A stretch of 64,000 bases of DNA, taken from positions 1 through 64,000 of the forward strand of contig JAZQAG010000007.1 of assembly GCA_045545095.1 (NCBI GenBank), read 5' to 3'. This DNA comes from Phocaeicola_A sp045545095. GTDB lineage: Bacteria > Bacteroidota > Bacteroidia > Bacteroidales > Bacteroidaceae. The translations under genes were made by a program, and so were the position numbers. How positions within the stretch are numbered: position 1 is the stretch's first letter; the number at the start of each line of letters is the position of its first letter. Shown in pieces: positions 1 to 8,960 of this stretch. The notes beneath the pieces are model-generated. The model was given only the letters and a program-made list of their open reading frames with translations. It was not told where the DNA came from and searched no databases.

Positions 1-257
1 AATACTTTGTGTGCGGGAACGGGAAGAAATGTACACCTTATTATATATAGTCGCGCAGGAGAAAGGCTATGGGGACGAAGGGAAGGATCGGGAGACTACG
101 GGATGGGGAGTGCAGGAAGGGGCTTTCATGAAAGGAAGGGAAAGGAGTTCTGTCAGGTAGGGGAAAATGTTTTTCCTGGTAGGGGAGAAAAAAAGAAAGA
201 AGAATATCCATGCAAAAGGAAAGAAAAAGCATCTGAATATACAAAATACGGAATATT
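1..257. other. Purine-rich leader region without a supported gene
   Basis: Upstream of the argR promoter there is a long G/A-rich stretch. Short open frames exist on both strands, but their translations are low-complexity (Arg/Gly/Lys-rich or Phe/Ser-rich) and resemble no family I know. The only structured signal is the pair of TACC boxes at 155-182. Confidence 0.5.
155..182 (-). promoter_or_regulatory. Pair of TACC boxes at 22-bp spacing
   Basis: Read on the minus strand, TACC occurs twice exactly 22 bp apart (plus-strand GGTA at 156-159 and 178-181). The segment running from the first unit into the second reads ATTTTCCCCTACCTGA. The same string, with one extra T, occurs in a three-unit array at 37192-37257. 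This suggests a shared binding site. No regulator is identified, and the gene it serves may lie to the left of the window. Confidence 0.4.
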
Positions 258-291
258 TTTGCTGTTTTCCGCATTATTATTACTAAATTTG
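258..291 (+). promoter_or_regulatory. Bacteroidetes-type promoter of the arg operon
   Basis: TTTG at 258-261 and TAAATTTG at 284-291 match the -33 and -7 boxes (TTTG, TAnnTTTG), although the 22-bp gap is slightly long. Transcription would start near 297, giving a leader of about 20 nt before argR. ArgR autoregulation here is plausible, but I did not identify a clear ARG box. Confidence 0.45.
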
Positions 292-318
292 CAGCCGTTT
301 TTGGAATAAATATACAGA

Positions 319-795
319 ATGAAAAAGAAAACAGACAGACTCGATACTATTAAAATGCTAATTTCCAGCAAGGAAATTTGTAGTCAAGAAGAATTGCTAG
401 AATATCTAAAAAAAGAGGGATTGGGCGTAACTCAAGCCACCCTATCCAGAGACTTGAAGCAATTGAAAGTAGCAAAAGCGTCGAGCATGACAGGTAAATA
501 CGCATATGTATTACCCAACAGCACCGTTTATCGCAGATTGCCAGAGAACGATTTCCAAGTTCGAGAAATGATGAAGTTCAATGGATTCATTTCCATCCAC
601 TTTTCACTAAACATTGCTGTAATCAGGACTCGCCCCGGATATGCCAGCAGTCTGGCATATGATATAGATAATCTTGTCATTCCAGAGATTATAGGAACAA
701 TCGCTGGTGATGATACCATCATGCTCGTAATTAAAGAGGGAATCACACATGACGAAGTCAAAAAAGCGCTCCAACCAGCGATTCCTAATATTTGA
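319..795 (+). CDS. argR: Arginine repressor ArgR
   Basis: This is the hexameric, arginine-responsive repressor that controls arginine biosynthesis. The 158-aa length is normal for the family. The N-terminal winged helix-turn-helix (about residues 1-70) contains the recognition-helix motif SRDLKQLKV. The C-terminal oligomerisation and arginine-binding domain carries the signature GTIAGDDTIMLVI. It is the first gene of an operon with a GNAT, argG, argC and argD, so it probably autoregulates and controls the set. Starting an operon with its own repressor is usual for Bacteroides arg loci. Identification is secure from both signature motifs. Confidence 0.95.
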   Translation: MKKKTDRLDTIKMLISSKEICSQEELLEYLKKEGLGVTQATLSRDLKQLKVAKASSMTGKYAYVLPNSTVYRRLPENDFQVREMMKFNGFISIHFSLNIAVIRTRPGYASSLAYDIDNLVIPEIIGTIAGDDTIMLVIKEGITHDEVKKALQPAIPNI

Positions 796-845
796 TACCA
801 AGTGAGTACTAATTTTTAATCAAAAGATATATTTACAGAAATTAT

Positions 846-1397
846 ATGGAAACCCAAACGATAGATGTGATGGTGGCAGATGCCTCACATGAAGTTTATG
901 TTGACACCATACTAGAGACCATTACCGCTGCTGCCAAAGTACGTGGTACAGGAATCGCCAAACGTACTCATGAGTACGTAGCGCAAAAAATGAAAGAAGG
1001 AAAAGCCATAATAGCACTTTGTGGTGAAGAATTTGCAGGATTTTGCTACATCGAGAGTTGGGGCAACAAACAATATGTTGCCAATTCAGGACTTATCGTT
1101 GTTGAAAAATTCCGCGGACAAGGATTGGCCAAACGCATCAAACAGGCAGCGTTTACACTAAGCCGCTTACGTTGGCCTCACGCCAAGCTATTTGGGCTCA
1201 CCAGTGGAGGTGCAGTAATGAAGATTAACACAGAATTAGGATATGTGCCAGTACCTTTTGCAGAATTAACAGATGATGAAGCATTTTGGCGTGGTTGCGA
1301 AGGTTGCTGCAATCATGACGTATTGAAACGAACCGATCGCCGATACTGTATTTGCACAGCGATGTTGTATGATCCGGAGAAACATGACAAAAAATAA
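846..1397 (+). CDS. GNAT N-acyltransferase of the arg operon (candidate glutamate N-acyl transferase)
   Basis: The 183-aa protein has a GNAT fold: the acyl-CoA pyrophosphate loop is visible as VVEKFRGQGLAKRIKQAAF (roughly residues 86-104), with flanking beta strands. Its position between argR and argG makes it the best candidate for the first committed step, N-acylation of glutamate, since no ArgA or ArgJ is present. Bacteroides are known to use N-succinylated arginine intermediates (succinylornithine transcarbamylase), so the donor may be succinyl-CoA rather than acetyl-CoA. That is inference from context; the sequence alone does not settle the substrate. The Cys-rich stretch ending in CEGCCNHDVL near residues 150-162 could be structural or metal-binding. 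Confidence 0.8.
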   Translation: METQTIDVMVADASHEVYVDTILETITAAAKVRGTGIAKRTHEYVAQKMKEGKAIIALCGEEFAGFCYIESWGNKQYVANSGLIVVEKFRGQGLAKRIKQAAFTLSRLRWPHAKLFGLTSGGAVMKINTELGYVPVPFAELTDDEAFWRGCEGCCNHDVLKRTDRRYCICTAMLYDPEKHDKK

Positions 1398-1422
1398 AAG
1401 AAAGAAATAAAGAATCAATGAT

Positions 1423-2634
1423 ATGGAAACAAAGAAAAAAGTAGTAGTAGCTTTCAGTGGAGGCCTTGACACCTCATATACAGTAATGTATTTGGCAAAG
1501 GAAAAAGGGTACGAAGTACATGCAGCTTGTGCCAATACTGGCGGATTCAGCCCTGAACAATTAAAGACGAATGAAGAAAATGCCTATAAGCTAGGAGCAA
1601 CCAAATATGTAACATTAGATGTCACACGTGAGTATTATGACAAAAGTCTGAAATTCATGGTCTATGGCAACGTTCTACGTAATGGGACTTACCCCATTTC
1701 TGTCAGTTCCGAACGAATATTTCAAGCATTAGCCATTGCACGATATGCCAATGAAATCGGGGCAGATGCAATTGCCCACGGTTCTACTGGAGCAGGAAAT
1801 GATCAAATTCGTTTTGATATGACTTTCCTAGTAATGGCCCCAGGTGTAGAAATCATCACTCTGACACGTGACATGGCTTTGAGCCGTCAGGAAGAGATTG
1901 ATTATTTGAACAAGAATGGGTTTGCTGCAGATTTTGCAAAATTGAAATACTCATACAATGTGGGAATTTGGGGAACCTCAATCTGCGGAGGAGAGATTCT
2001 TGACTCCGCACAGGGACTTCCCGAAACAGCATATCTGAAGCACTGCACCAAGGAAGGAAGTGAACAGCTACGTCTCACGTTCGAAAAGGGAGAGTTGAAA
2101 GCAGTGAACGATGTACGCTACGATGATCCCATCAAAGCCATTCAAAAGGTGGAAGAAATTGGCGCAGCCTATGGTATTGGACGTGATATGCACGTAGGTG
2201 ACACCATCATCGGCATCAAAGGTCGCGTAGGATTTGAAGCCGCCGCTCCCATGCTCATCATCGGAGCACACCGTTTCTTGGAAAAATACACACTGAGCAA
2301 GTGGCAACAATACTGGAAGGACCAAGTGGCCAATTGGTATGGCATGTTCCTACACGAAAGCCAATATCTGGAGCCCGTAATGCGCGATATTGAAGCCATG
2401 CTCACCGAGAGCCAACGTAATGTGAACGGTACAGCCATTCTTGAATTGCGTCCTTTGGGCTTCAGCACCGTGGGAGTAGAGTCACAAGACGATCTCGTAA
2501 AAAACAAGTTAGGAGAGTACGGGGAAATGCAAAAAGGATGGACAGCAGACGATGCCAAAGGATTCATCAAAGTCACCTCTACTGCACTCCGTGCTTATTA
2601 TGCCAACCATAATGATGAAAAAGAAAACATCTAA
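1423..2634 (+). CDS. argG: Argininosuccinate synthase
   Basis: ArgG condenses citrulline and aspartate, with ATP hydrolysed to AMP and PPi, to give argininosuccinate. The 403-aa length is standard. The N-type ATP pyrophosphatase loop SGGLDTS is at residues 11-17, and family signatures such as AHGSTGAGNDQIRF and GTSICGGEILD follow. The gene lies 25 bp downstream of the GNAT gene and 10 bp upstream of the PspC gene, consistent with one transcript under ArgR control. Nothing unusual is seen in the active-site segments. Confidence 0.97.
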   Translation: METKKKVVVAFSGGLDTSYTVMYLAKEKGYEVHAACANTGGFSPEQLKTNEENAYKLGATKYVTLDVTREYYDKSLKFMVYGNVLRNGTYPISVSSERIFQALAIARYANEIGADAIAHGSTGAGNDQIRFDMTFLVMAPGVEIITLTRDMALSRQEEIDYLNKNGFAADFAKLKYSYNVGIWGTSICGGEILDSAQGLPETAYLKHCTKEGSEQLRLTFEKGELKAVNDVRYDDPIKAIQKVEEIGAAYGIGRDMHVGDTIIGIKGRVGFEAAAPMLIIGAHRFLEKYTLSKWQQYWKDQVANWYGMFLHESQYLEPVMRDIEAMLTESQRNVNGTAILELRPLGFSTVGVESQDDLVKNKLGEYGEMQKGWTADDAKGFIKVTSTALRAYYANHNDEKENI

Positions 2635-2644
2635 ACTATCATAA

Positions 2645-2863
2645 ATGGAAGAACAAAAGAAACTGACACGCCCGCGTACAGGCAGAATGTTAGCAGGAAT
2701 ATGCGCTGGTATTGGTAATTATTTTGGTATAGACGCCACATTAATACGCATCGGATACATTTTACTATCCCTGTTTTCTGCCTGTTTCCCAGGATTGTTG
2801 TTATACTTTATTTTATTGCTCATCATCCCCGAAGAGCCTAATAGATACACAATAGAAAAATGA
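2645..2863 (+). CDS. Small PspC-domain membrane protein
   Basis: The 72-aa protein consists almost entirely of a PspC domain: a basic N-terminus, the motif GICAGIGNYFGIDATLIR, then a hydrophobic span of about 25 residues ending in IIPEEP. PspC proteins sit in the inner membrane and in enterobacteria belong to the phage-shock envelope stress response. Here the gene is embedded in the arginine operon, 10 bp after argG and overlapping the argC start by 4 bp (ATGA), so it is translationally coupled to argC. No arginine-related role is known for this family; its presence may reflect co-expression only. Confidence 0.88.
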   Translation: MEEQKKLTRPRTGRMLAGICAGIGNYFGIDATLIRIGYILLSLFSACFPGLLLYFILLLIIPEEPNRYTIEK

Positions 2864-3882
2864 TTAAAGTTGGAATACTTGGAGCGGCAGGATACACAGG
2901 CGGAGAATTGATACGCCTGCTGACAAATCATCCCGAAGTGGAAATTGTCTTTGCCAACAGCGAAAGTAATGCAGGAAACAAAGTGTACGATGTACACGAA
3001 GGATTGTTGGGCGACACCGAACTGACATTTACCGATGAAATGCCTTTCGACAAAGTGGATGTAGTGTTCTTCTGCTTCGGGCACGGTAAGAGCGAGCAGT
3101 TCTTGAAAGAGCATGAGATACCTGCCAATGTGAAAATCATCGATTTGGCACAGGACTTCCGTCTTAAAGGAAATCACGACTACGTATACGGCCTGCCCGA
3201 AATCAACAAAGCACAAATAACCCAGTGTCAGCATCTGGCCAATCCCGGATGCTTTGCCACTTGCATCCAGCTCGGGCTACTACCAGCTGCCAAACATGGA
3301 TTGATAAAGAATGATGTTTCCGTCAATGCAATTACCGGCTCTACGGGTGCCGGGCAGAAACCTGCCGCCACTACACACTTCTCATGGCGTAGCGACAATT
3401 TCTCTGTCTATAAGCTATTCACCCACCAGCATCTGCACGAGATTTGCGAGACGCTGAACACACTTCGTCCTGCAGATGCCCCTGAAGTAGTGGACACACT
3501 GAATGAAGGGTTTGAAGTAGCAGATGACAAAGTGACCATTGATTTCATCCCTTATCGTGGTGATTTCGCCCGTGGTATTTTCTGTACCGAAGTAATCACA
3601 CTCAACAACACTGTTGACAAAGAAGAAATAGTGTCGCTCTACAAGGAATTCTACAAAGACGCAGCCTTCACTCATTACTCGGACAAAGCCATTGACCTGA
3701 AACAAGTAGTGAACACCAATAAGGCACTGGTACACGTAGATGTATTCGGTCGCAAGATTGTTGTCACATCCATGATAGACAATCTACTGAAGGGCGCTGT
3801 AGGACAAGCTGTACAAAACATGAACATCATGTTCGGCATTAATGAAAAAGCGGGATTAAGTTTAAAACCATCAGCCTTTTAA
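2860..3882 (+). CDS. argC: N-acetyl(succinyl)-gamma-glutamyl-phosphate reductase
   Basis: ArgC reduces N-acyl-glutamyl phosphate to the semialdehyde with NADPH. The Rossmann motif GAAGYTGGELIRLL is at the N-terminus, and the catalytic cysteine is in NPGCFAT at about residue 130. A conserved segment with a His-Trp-rich core (TTHFSWRSDN) follows. The 340-aa length is normal. The start codon overlaps the stop of the PspC gene (ATGA), and argD follows after 13 bp. In Bacteroides the acyl group may be succinyl; the sequence does not reveal which. Confidence 0.95.
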   Translation: MIKVGILGAAGYTGGELIRLLTNHPEVEIVFANSESNAGNKVYDVHEGLLGDTELTFTDEMPFDKVDVVFFCFGHGKSEQFLKEHEIPANVKIIDLAQDFRLKGNHDYVYGLPEINKAQITQCQHLANPGCFATCIQLGLLPAAKHGLIKNDVSVNAITGSTGAGQKPAATTHFSWRSDNFSVYKLFTHQHLHEICETLNTLRPADAPEVVDTLNEGFEVADDKVTIDFIPYRGDFARGIFCTEVITLNNTVDKEEIVSLYKEFYKDAAFTHYSDKAIDLKQVVNTNKALVHVDVFGRKIVVTSMIDNLLKGAVGQAVQNMNIMFGINEKAGLSLKPSAF

Positions 3883-3895
3883 AAACAGAGAAATT

Positions 3896-5020
3896 ATGAA
3901 CTTATTTGACGTATATCCCCTCTTTGACATCAATATTGTCAAAGGAAAAGGTTGTCATGTTTGGGACGAACAAGGACAAGAATACCTCGACCTTTATGGC
4001 GGTCATGCCGTTATCAGTATTGGTCATGCCCACCCCCATTACGTGGAAATGATCAGCAACCAAGTAAACACACTTGGATTCTACAGCAATTCCGTCATCA
4101 ACAAGATACAACAACAAGTAGCCGAACGTTTAGGTAAAATTTCAGGCTACGAGGAATATAACTTGTTCCTCATCAACAGTGGTGCCGAAGCCAACGAAAA
4201 CGCATTGAAATTAGCCTCATTCCACAACGGACGCACCCGTGTACTCTCTGCAGAAAAGGCTTTCCACGGACGCACCTCGTTGGCTGTGGAAGTGACAGCC
4301 AATCCCAATATCATAGCTCCTATCAACGCCAATAATCATGCCACCTACCTCCCACTGAACAATTTGGACGCGTGGGTGAGCGAGATAGAGAAAGGCGATG
4401 TGTGCGCTGTCATCATAGAATGTATCCAAGGTGTAGGAGGTATCCGCATGGCTTCTCCCGATTTTTTGAAAGGACTACGCGAAGCCTGCGACCGCACCGA
4501 CACTGTGCTCATCTGCGATGAAATTCAGTGCGGATATGGACGAAGCGGAAAATTCTTTGCCCACCAGCACCTCGGTGGAGTGAAGCCCGATATGATAACC
4601 GTGGCCAAAGGAATTGCCAACGGATTTCCCATGGGCGGAGTGCTCATCAGCCCCAAGTTCAAGGCTCTCTATGGCCAGTTAGGCACAACTTTCGGAGGCA
4701 ACCATTTGGCTTGTGCAGCAGCATTGGCTGTCATGGATGTCATCGAGCAGGAGCATCTGGTAGAGAATGCTGCACAAGTAGGAGAATTCCTTATGACCGA
4801 ATTGAAGAAACTTCCTGGCATTAAAGAAGTACGTGGACAGGGATTGATGATTGGCATGGAGTTCGAACAACCCATTAAGGAACTACGGTTGAAGTTGTTG
4901 AAAGAGCAACATGTTTTCACAGGTGTAAGCGGCACCAATGTCATCCGCCTGCTTCCCCCACTATGTCTCAGTATAGCCGAAGCCACAGATTTCATCAATC
5001 GGTTACGAGCCATATTATAA
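3896..5020 (+). CDS. argD: N-acetylornithine/N-succinylornithine aminotransferase
   Basis: This class-III PLP aminotransferase (374 aa) interconverts N-acylglutamate semialdehyde and N-acylornithine. Visible motifs are the phosphate-binding SGAEANENALKLA, the PLP-ring aspartate region CDEIQCGYGRSG and the Schiff-base lysine in VAKGIANGFPMGG (about residue 237). It is the last gene of the operon and is closed by a strong hairpin. argB, the transcarbamylase gene and argH are not in the window, so the pathway is split across the chromosome. Confidence 0.95.
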   Translation: MNLFDVYPLFDINIVKGKGCHVWDEQGQEYLDLYGGHAVISIGHAHPHYVEMISNQVNTLGFYSNSVINKIQQQVAERLGKISGYEEYNLFLINSGAEANENALKLASFHNGRTRVLSAEKAFHGRTSLAVEVTANPNIIAPINANNHATYLPLNNLDAWVSEIEKGDVCAVIIECIQGVGGIRMASPDFLKGLREACDRTDTVLICDEIQCGYGRSGKFFAHQHLGGVKPDMITVAKGIANGFPMGGVLISPKFKALYGQLGTTFGGNHLACAAALAVMDVIEQEHLVENAAQVGEFLMTELKKLPGIKEVRGQGLMIGMEFEQPIKELRLKLLKEQHVFTGVSGTNVIRLLPPLCLSIAEATDFINRLRAIL

Positions 5021-5031
5021 TCTACCTTATC

Positions 5032-5070
5032 AAAGAAGCAGGAAGTTGGTGTCCAACTTCCTGCTTCTTT
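5032..5070. terminator. Bidirectional terminator between argD and sufS
   Basis: A perfect 18-bp stem (5032-5049 with 5053-5070) closes a 3-nt loop. The plus strand runs out in CTTCTTT and the minus strand likewise, so it can terminate both the arg operon and the converging sufS transcript. Confidence 0.85.
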
Positions 5071-5110
5071 ATATATAAATACCAATATTATCGAGAATCT
5101 GCCAATTCTA

Positions 5111-6325
5111 TCAGAACATACGACTAATTCGGGTAACCCCTGAAACCAATATATCAATCTCTTCTTTTGTATTATATAGTCCAAAAGAGGCACGAACAGT
5201 CCCTTCAATCCCAAGGCGTTGCATGAGAGGTTGCGCGCAATGATGTCCTGTACGTACAGCTACACCGAGACGATCCAACAGCGTCCCCATATCAAAAGGA
5301 TGGATATTTGCCACTAGGAATGAGATGACACTACTTTTATGCTCCGCCTCCCCAATAAAGCGCATACCAGGTATCTCCCCCAAGCGTTCCATAGCATAAC
5401 GGGTAAGTTCTTCTTCATGAGCAGCAATATGTTCCATCCCTAAAGATGTCACATAATCAAGAGCGCGAGCCAAAGCTGTAGAAGCTATATAATCTGGGGT
5501 CCCAGCTTCGAATTTAAAAGGCAATTCATTGAACGTCGTTTTCTCAAAAGAAACAGTCTGAATCATTTCTCCGCCTCCCTGATATGGTGGAAGCCGTTCA
5601 AGCCACTCCTCTTTGCCATACAACACCCCTATTCCTGTAGGACCATATATCTTGTGTCCACTAAAAGCATAAAAATCTGCATCCAGTTCCTGTACATCGA
5701 TAGAGATATGAGGTACTCCCTGTGCGCCATCCACCAATACAGGCACCTTATGGTCATGAGCCACAGTTATCATCTCTTTTACAGGATTTACCGTACCCAA
5801 CACATTGCTTACGTGGGTAATGCTAACCAATTTGGTCCGTTCACTGAAAAGCCTTTCATATTCATCCAACAAGAGTTCCCCTTTATCGTTCATAGGGATA
5901 ACTTTGATGGCGATTCCTTTTCGGGCAGCCAATAATTGCCAAGGGACTATATTGCTGTGATGCTCCATAGCGGATATAATCACTTCGTCACCTTCGTTCA
6001 TAAATTCCTCTCCAAAAGAGAATGCCAACAAGTTAACACTTTCAGTAGTACCTCTTGTAAAAATGACTTCATTGGTTGAGCGAGCATTGATAAAACGGCG
6101 TACAGTCTCCCGACTCGCCTCATGCAACTCCGTAGCTTGCTGTGACAAAAAATGAACGCCACGATGCACATTGGCATTCACACTATAGTATTCATCCACC
6201 ATAGCATCCACTACAGTACGAGGTTTTTGGGTTGTGGCTCCATTATCCAAGTAAACCAACGGTTTCCCATAGACTTCACGCTCAAGGATAGGGAAGTCCT
6301 TTCTTATCTCATATACGTTATACAT
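5111..6325 (-). CDS. sufS: SufS cysteine desulfurase
   Basis: This group-II PLP cysteine desulfurase supplies persulfide sulfur for Fe-S cluster assembly by SufBCD. The PLP lysine is in SGHKIYGPTGIG (about residue 222), and the catalytic cysteine is in RTGHHCAQPLM (about 362). I take the ATG at 6325 (MYNVYEIRKDFP) rather than the in-frame TTG nine bases upstream, because a -7 box lies at 6345-6352. The product is 404 aa, typical length. The gene is separated from sufBCD by a two-gene plus-strand insert and appears to have its own promoter. I saw no sufE. Confidence 0.95.
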   Translation of the reverse strand: MYNVYEIRKDFPILEREVYGKPLVYLDNGATTQKPRTVVDAMVDEYYSVNANVHRGVHFLSQQATELHEASRETVRRFINARSTNEVIFTRGTTESVNLLAFSFGEEFMNEGDEVIISAMEHHSNIVPWQLLAARKGIAIKVIPMNDKGELLLDEYERLFSERTKLVSITHVSNVLGTVNPVKEMITVAHDHKVPVLVDGAQGVPHISIDVQELDADFYAFSGHKIYGPTGIGVLYGKEEWLERLPPYQGGGEMIQTVSFEKTTFNELPFKFEAGTPDYIASTALARALDYVTSLGMEHIAAHEEELTRYAMERLGEIPGMRFIGEAEHKSSVISFLVANIHPFDMGTLLDRLGVAVRTGHHCAQPLMQRLGIEGTVRASFGLYNTKEEIDILVSGVTRISRMF

Positions 6326-6344
6326 ATTATACAATTCAATGGCA

Positions 6345-6377
6345 CAAAGGTACGACTTTTGCGGGAATGTCCGTCAA
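6345..6377 (-). promoter_or_regulatory. Promoter of sufS
   Basis: On the minus strand TACCTTTG (6345-6352) is a perfect -7 box. TTG of TTGAC (6375-6377) lies 22 bp further upstream. The leader to the ATG at 6325 would be about 13 nt. This gives sufS transcription independent of sufBCD. Confidence 0.5.
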
Positions 6378-6514
6378 TTTGCCTTATCCTTTTTACTTTT
6401 TTGTTTTTTTTCTCGTCCAATTGAGTGTTTTTGCTTACCTTTGGCCTTTCATAAAAAAGAGTTTATCTTTTAAAGAAGAGAAAATATTATTTACAGATAA
6501 AGAACATATAAAAT

Positions 6515-7093
6515 ATGGATAGTACAAAAATTGTAGGTGAAAAGATTAAATCACTTCGAGAAACCCGTGAAATCAGCATTTCCGAATTAGCCGAACGGTC
6601 GGGTCTTGCCGAAGAACAAATTACACGTATCGAAAATAACATAGATATACCTTCATTGGCTCCACTTATCAAGATAGCCCGCGCTTTGGGTGTACGTTTG
6701 GGTACATTCTTAGACGATCAGGACGAGACTGGTGCTGTAGTATGCCGCAAACAAGAAGAGACAGACACAACCATCAGTTTCTCGAACAACGCTTTAGACG
6801 CCCGTACCCATATGCGTTACCACTCTTTGTCGAAGTCAAAAGCAGACCGACATATGGAACCGTTCATCATTGACATTGAGGCTACAGATGAGAATGGGTA
6901 TGAACTCTCTTCTCACGAAGGGGAAGAATTTGTCTATGTTATGGAGGGTGCCATTGAAGTATGCCATGGTAAAAGCAAGTATGTCATCGAAGCAGGAGAC
7001 ACTATTTACTACGATTCTATCGTACCCCACCACTTGCATGGTTATCAAGGACAAGCCGCCAAGATTTTGGCCGTAGTATATACTCCCATTTAA
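6515..7093 (+). CDS. XRE-family regulator with C-terminal cupin domain
   Basis: The 192-aa protein has an N-terminal Cro/C1-type HTH (about 8-65: SISELAERSGLAEEQITRIEN) followed by a cupin_2 beta barrel (about 110-185: EGEEFVYVMEGAIEV, EAGDTIYYDSIVPHHLHG). Such proteins usually sense a small carboxylate or acyl ligand through the cupin and regulate an adjacent catabolic gene. Here the partner is the acyl-CoA synthetase gene 64 bp downstream on the same strand. A -7 box TACCTTTG is at 6436-6443. The ligand is unknown. The pair sits between sufD and sufS in the orientation opposite to the suf genes. Confidence 0.9.
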   Translation: MDSTKIVGEKIKSLRETREISISELAERSGLAEEQITRIENNIDIPSLAPLIKIARALGVRLGTFLDDQDETGAVVCRKQEETDTTISFSNNALDARTHMRYHSLSKSKADRHMEPFIIDIEATDENGYELSSHEGEEFVYVMEGAIEVCHGKSKYVIEAGDTIYYDSIVPHHLHGYQGQAAKILAVVYTPI

Positions 7094-7157
7094 TAGTTAC
7101 GAGTGATGAGCAACAAGCTCCACCTCCTCCTATTTCCCTAAAACAAAATAAGACAAC

Positions 7158-8810
7158 ATGGAATTATCAAATAGAACTCTCGGCGATTGGTTGGAACATT
7201 GGGCCGAGACAACACCTGATAAAGAATATATTGTATATAGCGACCGCAACCTGCGCTTTACGTGGAGCAAATTCAACGAGCGGGTGGACAATATGGCCAA
7301 AGGCTTGCTCTCCATCGGTGTAGAGCGTGGTACACATGTGGGCATCTGGGCTGGCAATGTCCCCGATTGGCTCACATTCCTCTATGCCTGCGCAAAGATT
7401 GGAGCTGTAGCCGTGACGGTGAATACCAACTACAAGCAAGCCGAATTGGAATACCTTTGCCAAAATTCGGATATGCATACATTGTGTATTGTAAACGGTG
7501 ATCGTGGAAGCGACGACTATGTGAACATGGTATATACGATGCTACCGGAATTGAGGACCTGTCAACGTGGTTATTTGAAAAGCAAGCGTTTCCCTTGCAT
7601 GAAGAATGTCATCTACATCGGGCAAGAGAAGTACCGAGGAATGTATAACACTGCAGAAATTCTTCTTTTGGGTAACAATATAGAAGACGACATCTTGGTA
7701 GAAGCCAAGAAAAAGGTGGATTGTCACGATGTGGTAAACATGCAATACACATCAGGAACCACAGGCTTCCCCAAAGGTGTGATGCTGACCCATCACAACA
7801 TTGCCAACAACGGTTTCCTCACAGGCGAGCACATGAAGTTTACTCAGGATGACAAGTTGTGCGTATGCGTACCATTGTTCCATTGCTTCGGTGTTGTGTT
7901 GGCTACCATGAACTGCCTCACCCATGGATGTACCCAAGTGATGGTCGAGCGTTTTGACCCATTAGTTGTATTGGCCTCTATCCATAAGGAGCGATGCACA
8001 TCTGTATATGGTGTACCCACGATGTTTATAGCCGAACTGAATCATCCGATGTTCGACATGTTCGACATGTCCAGCTTGCGTGTAGGAATCATGGCCGGTT
8101 CACTTTGCCCCATCGAATTGATGCGCCAGGTGGAAGAGAAGATGTTTATGAAGGTCACCAGTGTATATGGCCTTACAGAAGCATCTCCCGGCATGACACA
8201 CACCCGCATTGATGACCCCTTTGAGGTACGATGCACCACTGTTGGGCGGGATTTCGAGTTCACCGAGGTGAAAGTGCTTGATCCCGAGACGAGTGAAGAA
8301 TGTCCCGTGGGTGTACAAGGTGAAATGTGTAACCGTGGATACAATACCATGAAAGGCTACTACAAGAATCCTGAAGCAACAGCCGAAGTTATCGATAAGA
8401 ACGGATTCCTGCATTCAGGAGATTTGGGTGTAATGGATGAGAATGGCAACTATCGCATTACCGGCCGCATCAAGGATATGATTATCCGCGGTGGCGAGAA
8501 CATCTACCCCCGCGAGATAGAAGAGTTCCTATATCAAATGGAAGGTATCAAGGATGTACAGGTAGCCGGCATTCCCTCAAAGCGTTATGGCGAAGCGGTG
8601 GGTGCATTCATTATTCTGCATGAAGGAGTCAAGATGAATGAATTTGATGTACGCGAGTTCTGCGAAGGCAAGATTGCCCGTTACAAGATACCCAAATACA
8701 TCTTTTTCATCAAAGAGTTCCCCATGACAGGAAGTGGGAAAATACAGAAATTCAAATTGAAAGACCTCGGATTGGAACTTTGCAAACAGCAAGGTATAGA
8801 GATTATCTGA
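7158..8810 (+). CDS. AMP-forming acyl-CoA synthetase
   Basis: This 550-aa ANL-superfamily enzyme activates a carboxylic acid to its acyl-adenylate and then to acyl-CoA. Motif A5-type YTSGTTGFPKGVMLTHHN is at about 196, VYGLTEASP in the middle, HSGDLGVMDENGNYRITGR near 425-445, and the C-terminal lysine motif GSGKIQKFKLK near 530. Overall it resembles medium- or long-chain fatty-acid CoA ligases. Substrate specificity cannot be read from these motifs. It probably forms an operon with the XRE-cupin gene upstream. Confidence 0.9.
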   Translation: MELSNRTLGDWLEHWAETTPDKEYIVYSDRNLRFTWSKFNERVDNMAKGLLSIGVERGTHVGIWAGNVPDWLTFLYACAKIGAVAVTVNTNYKQAELEYLCQNSDMHTLCIVNGDRGSDDYVNMVYTMLPELRTCQRGYLKSKRFPCMKNVIYIGQEKYRGMYNTAEILLLGNNIEDDILVEAKKKVDCHDVVNMQYTSGTTGFPKGVMLTHHNIANNGFLTGEHMKFTQDDKLCVCVPLFHCFGVVLATMNCLTHGCTQVMVERFDPLVVLASIHKERCTSVYGVPTMFIAELNHPMFDMFDMSSLRVGIMAGSLCPIELMRQVEEKMFMKVTSVYGLTEASPGMTHTRIDDPFEVRCTTVGRDFEFTEVKVLDPETSEECPVGVQGEMCNRGYNTMKGYYKNPEATAEVIDKNGFLHSGDLGVMDENGNYRITGRIKDMIIRGGENIYPREIEEFLYQMEGIKDVQVAGIPSKRYGEAVGAFIILHEGVKMNEFDVREFCEGKIARYKIPKYIFFIKEFPMTGSGKIQKFKLKDLGLELCKQQGIEII

Positions 8811-8857
8811 TAGTAGGTCATCCAAAATAAAGGATAAAACGACACCACTAAATTTTT

Positions 8858-8938
8858 AGGCACGAATTACACGGATTACACGGATCATTAAAATAAAACT
8901 GAAATATAGCTCCGCGTTAATCTGTGTAATCCGTGCCT
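8858..8938. repeat. Family A inverted repeat (CACGGATTACACGGAT)
   Basis: The arms GGCACGAATTACACGGATTA and TAATCTGTGTAATCCGTGCC flank about 40 bp of unrelated sequence. Each arm contains the word CGGATTACA or a variant more than once. Related copies are at 11201, 13318, 33530 and 54646. Here the repeat lies between the converging acyl-CoA synthetase and sufD genes. Confidence 0.85.
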
Positions 8939-8960
8939 GAATTATTTTTACCCATCTTTT

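Noticed and set aside
7..309. Arg/Gly/Lys-rich open frames at the left edge
   Set aside because: Low-complexity translation of a purine-rich leader, overlapping the argR promoter. No homology or start context.
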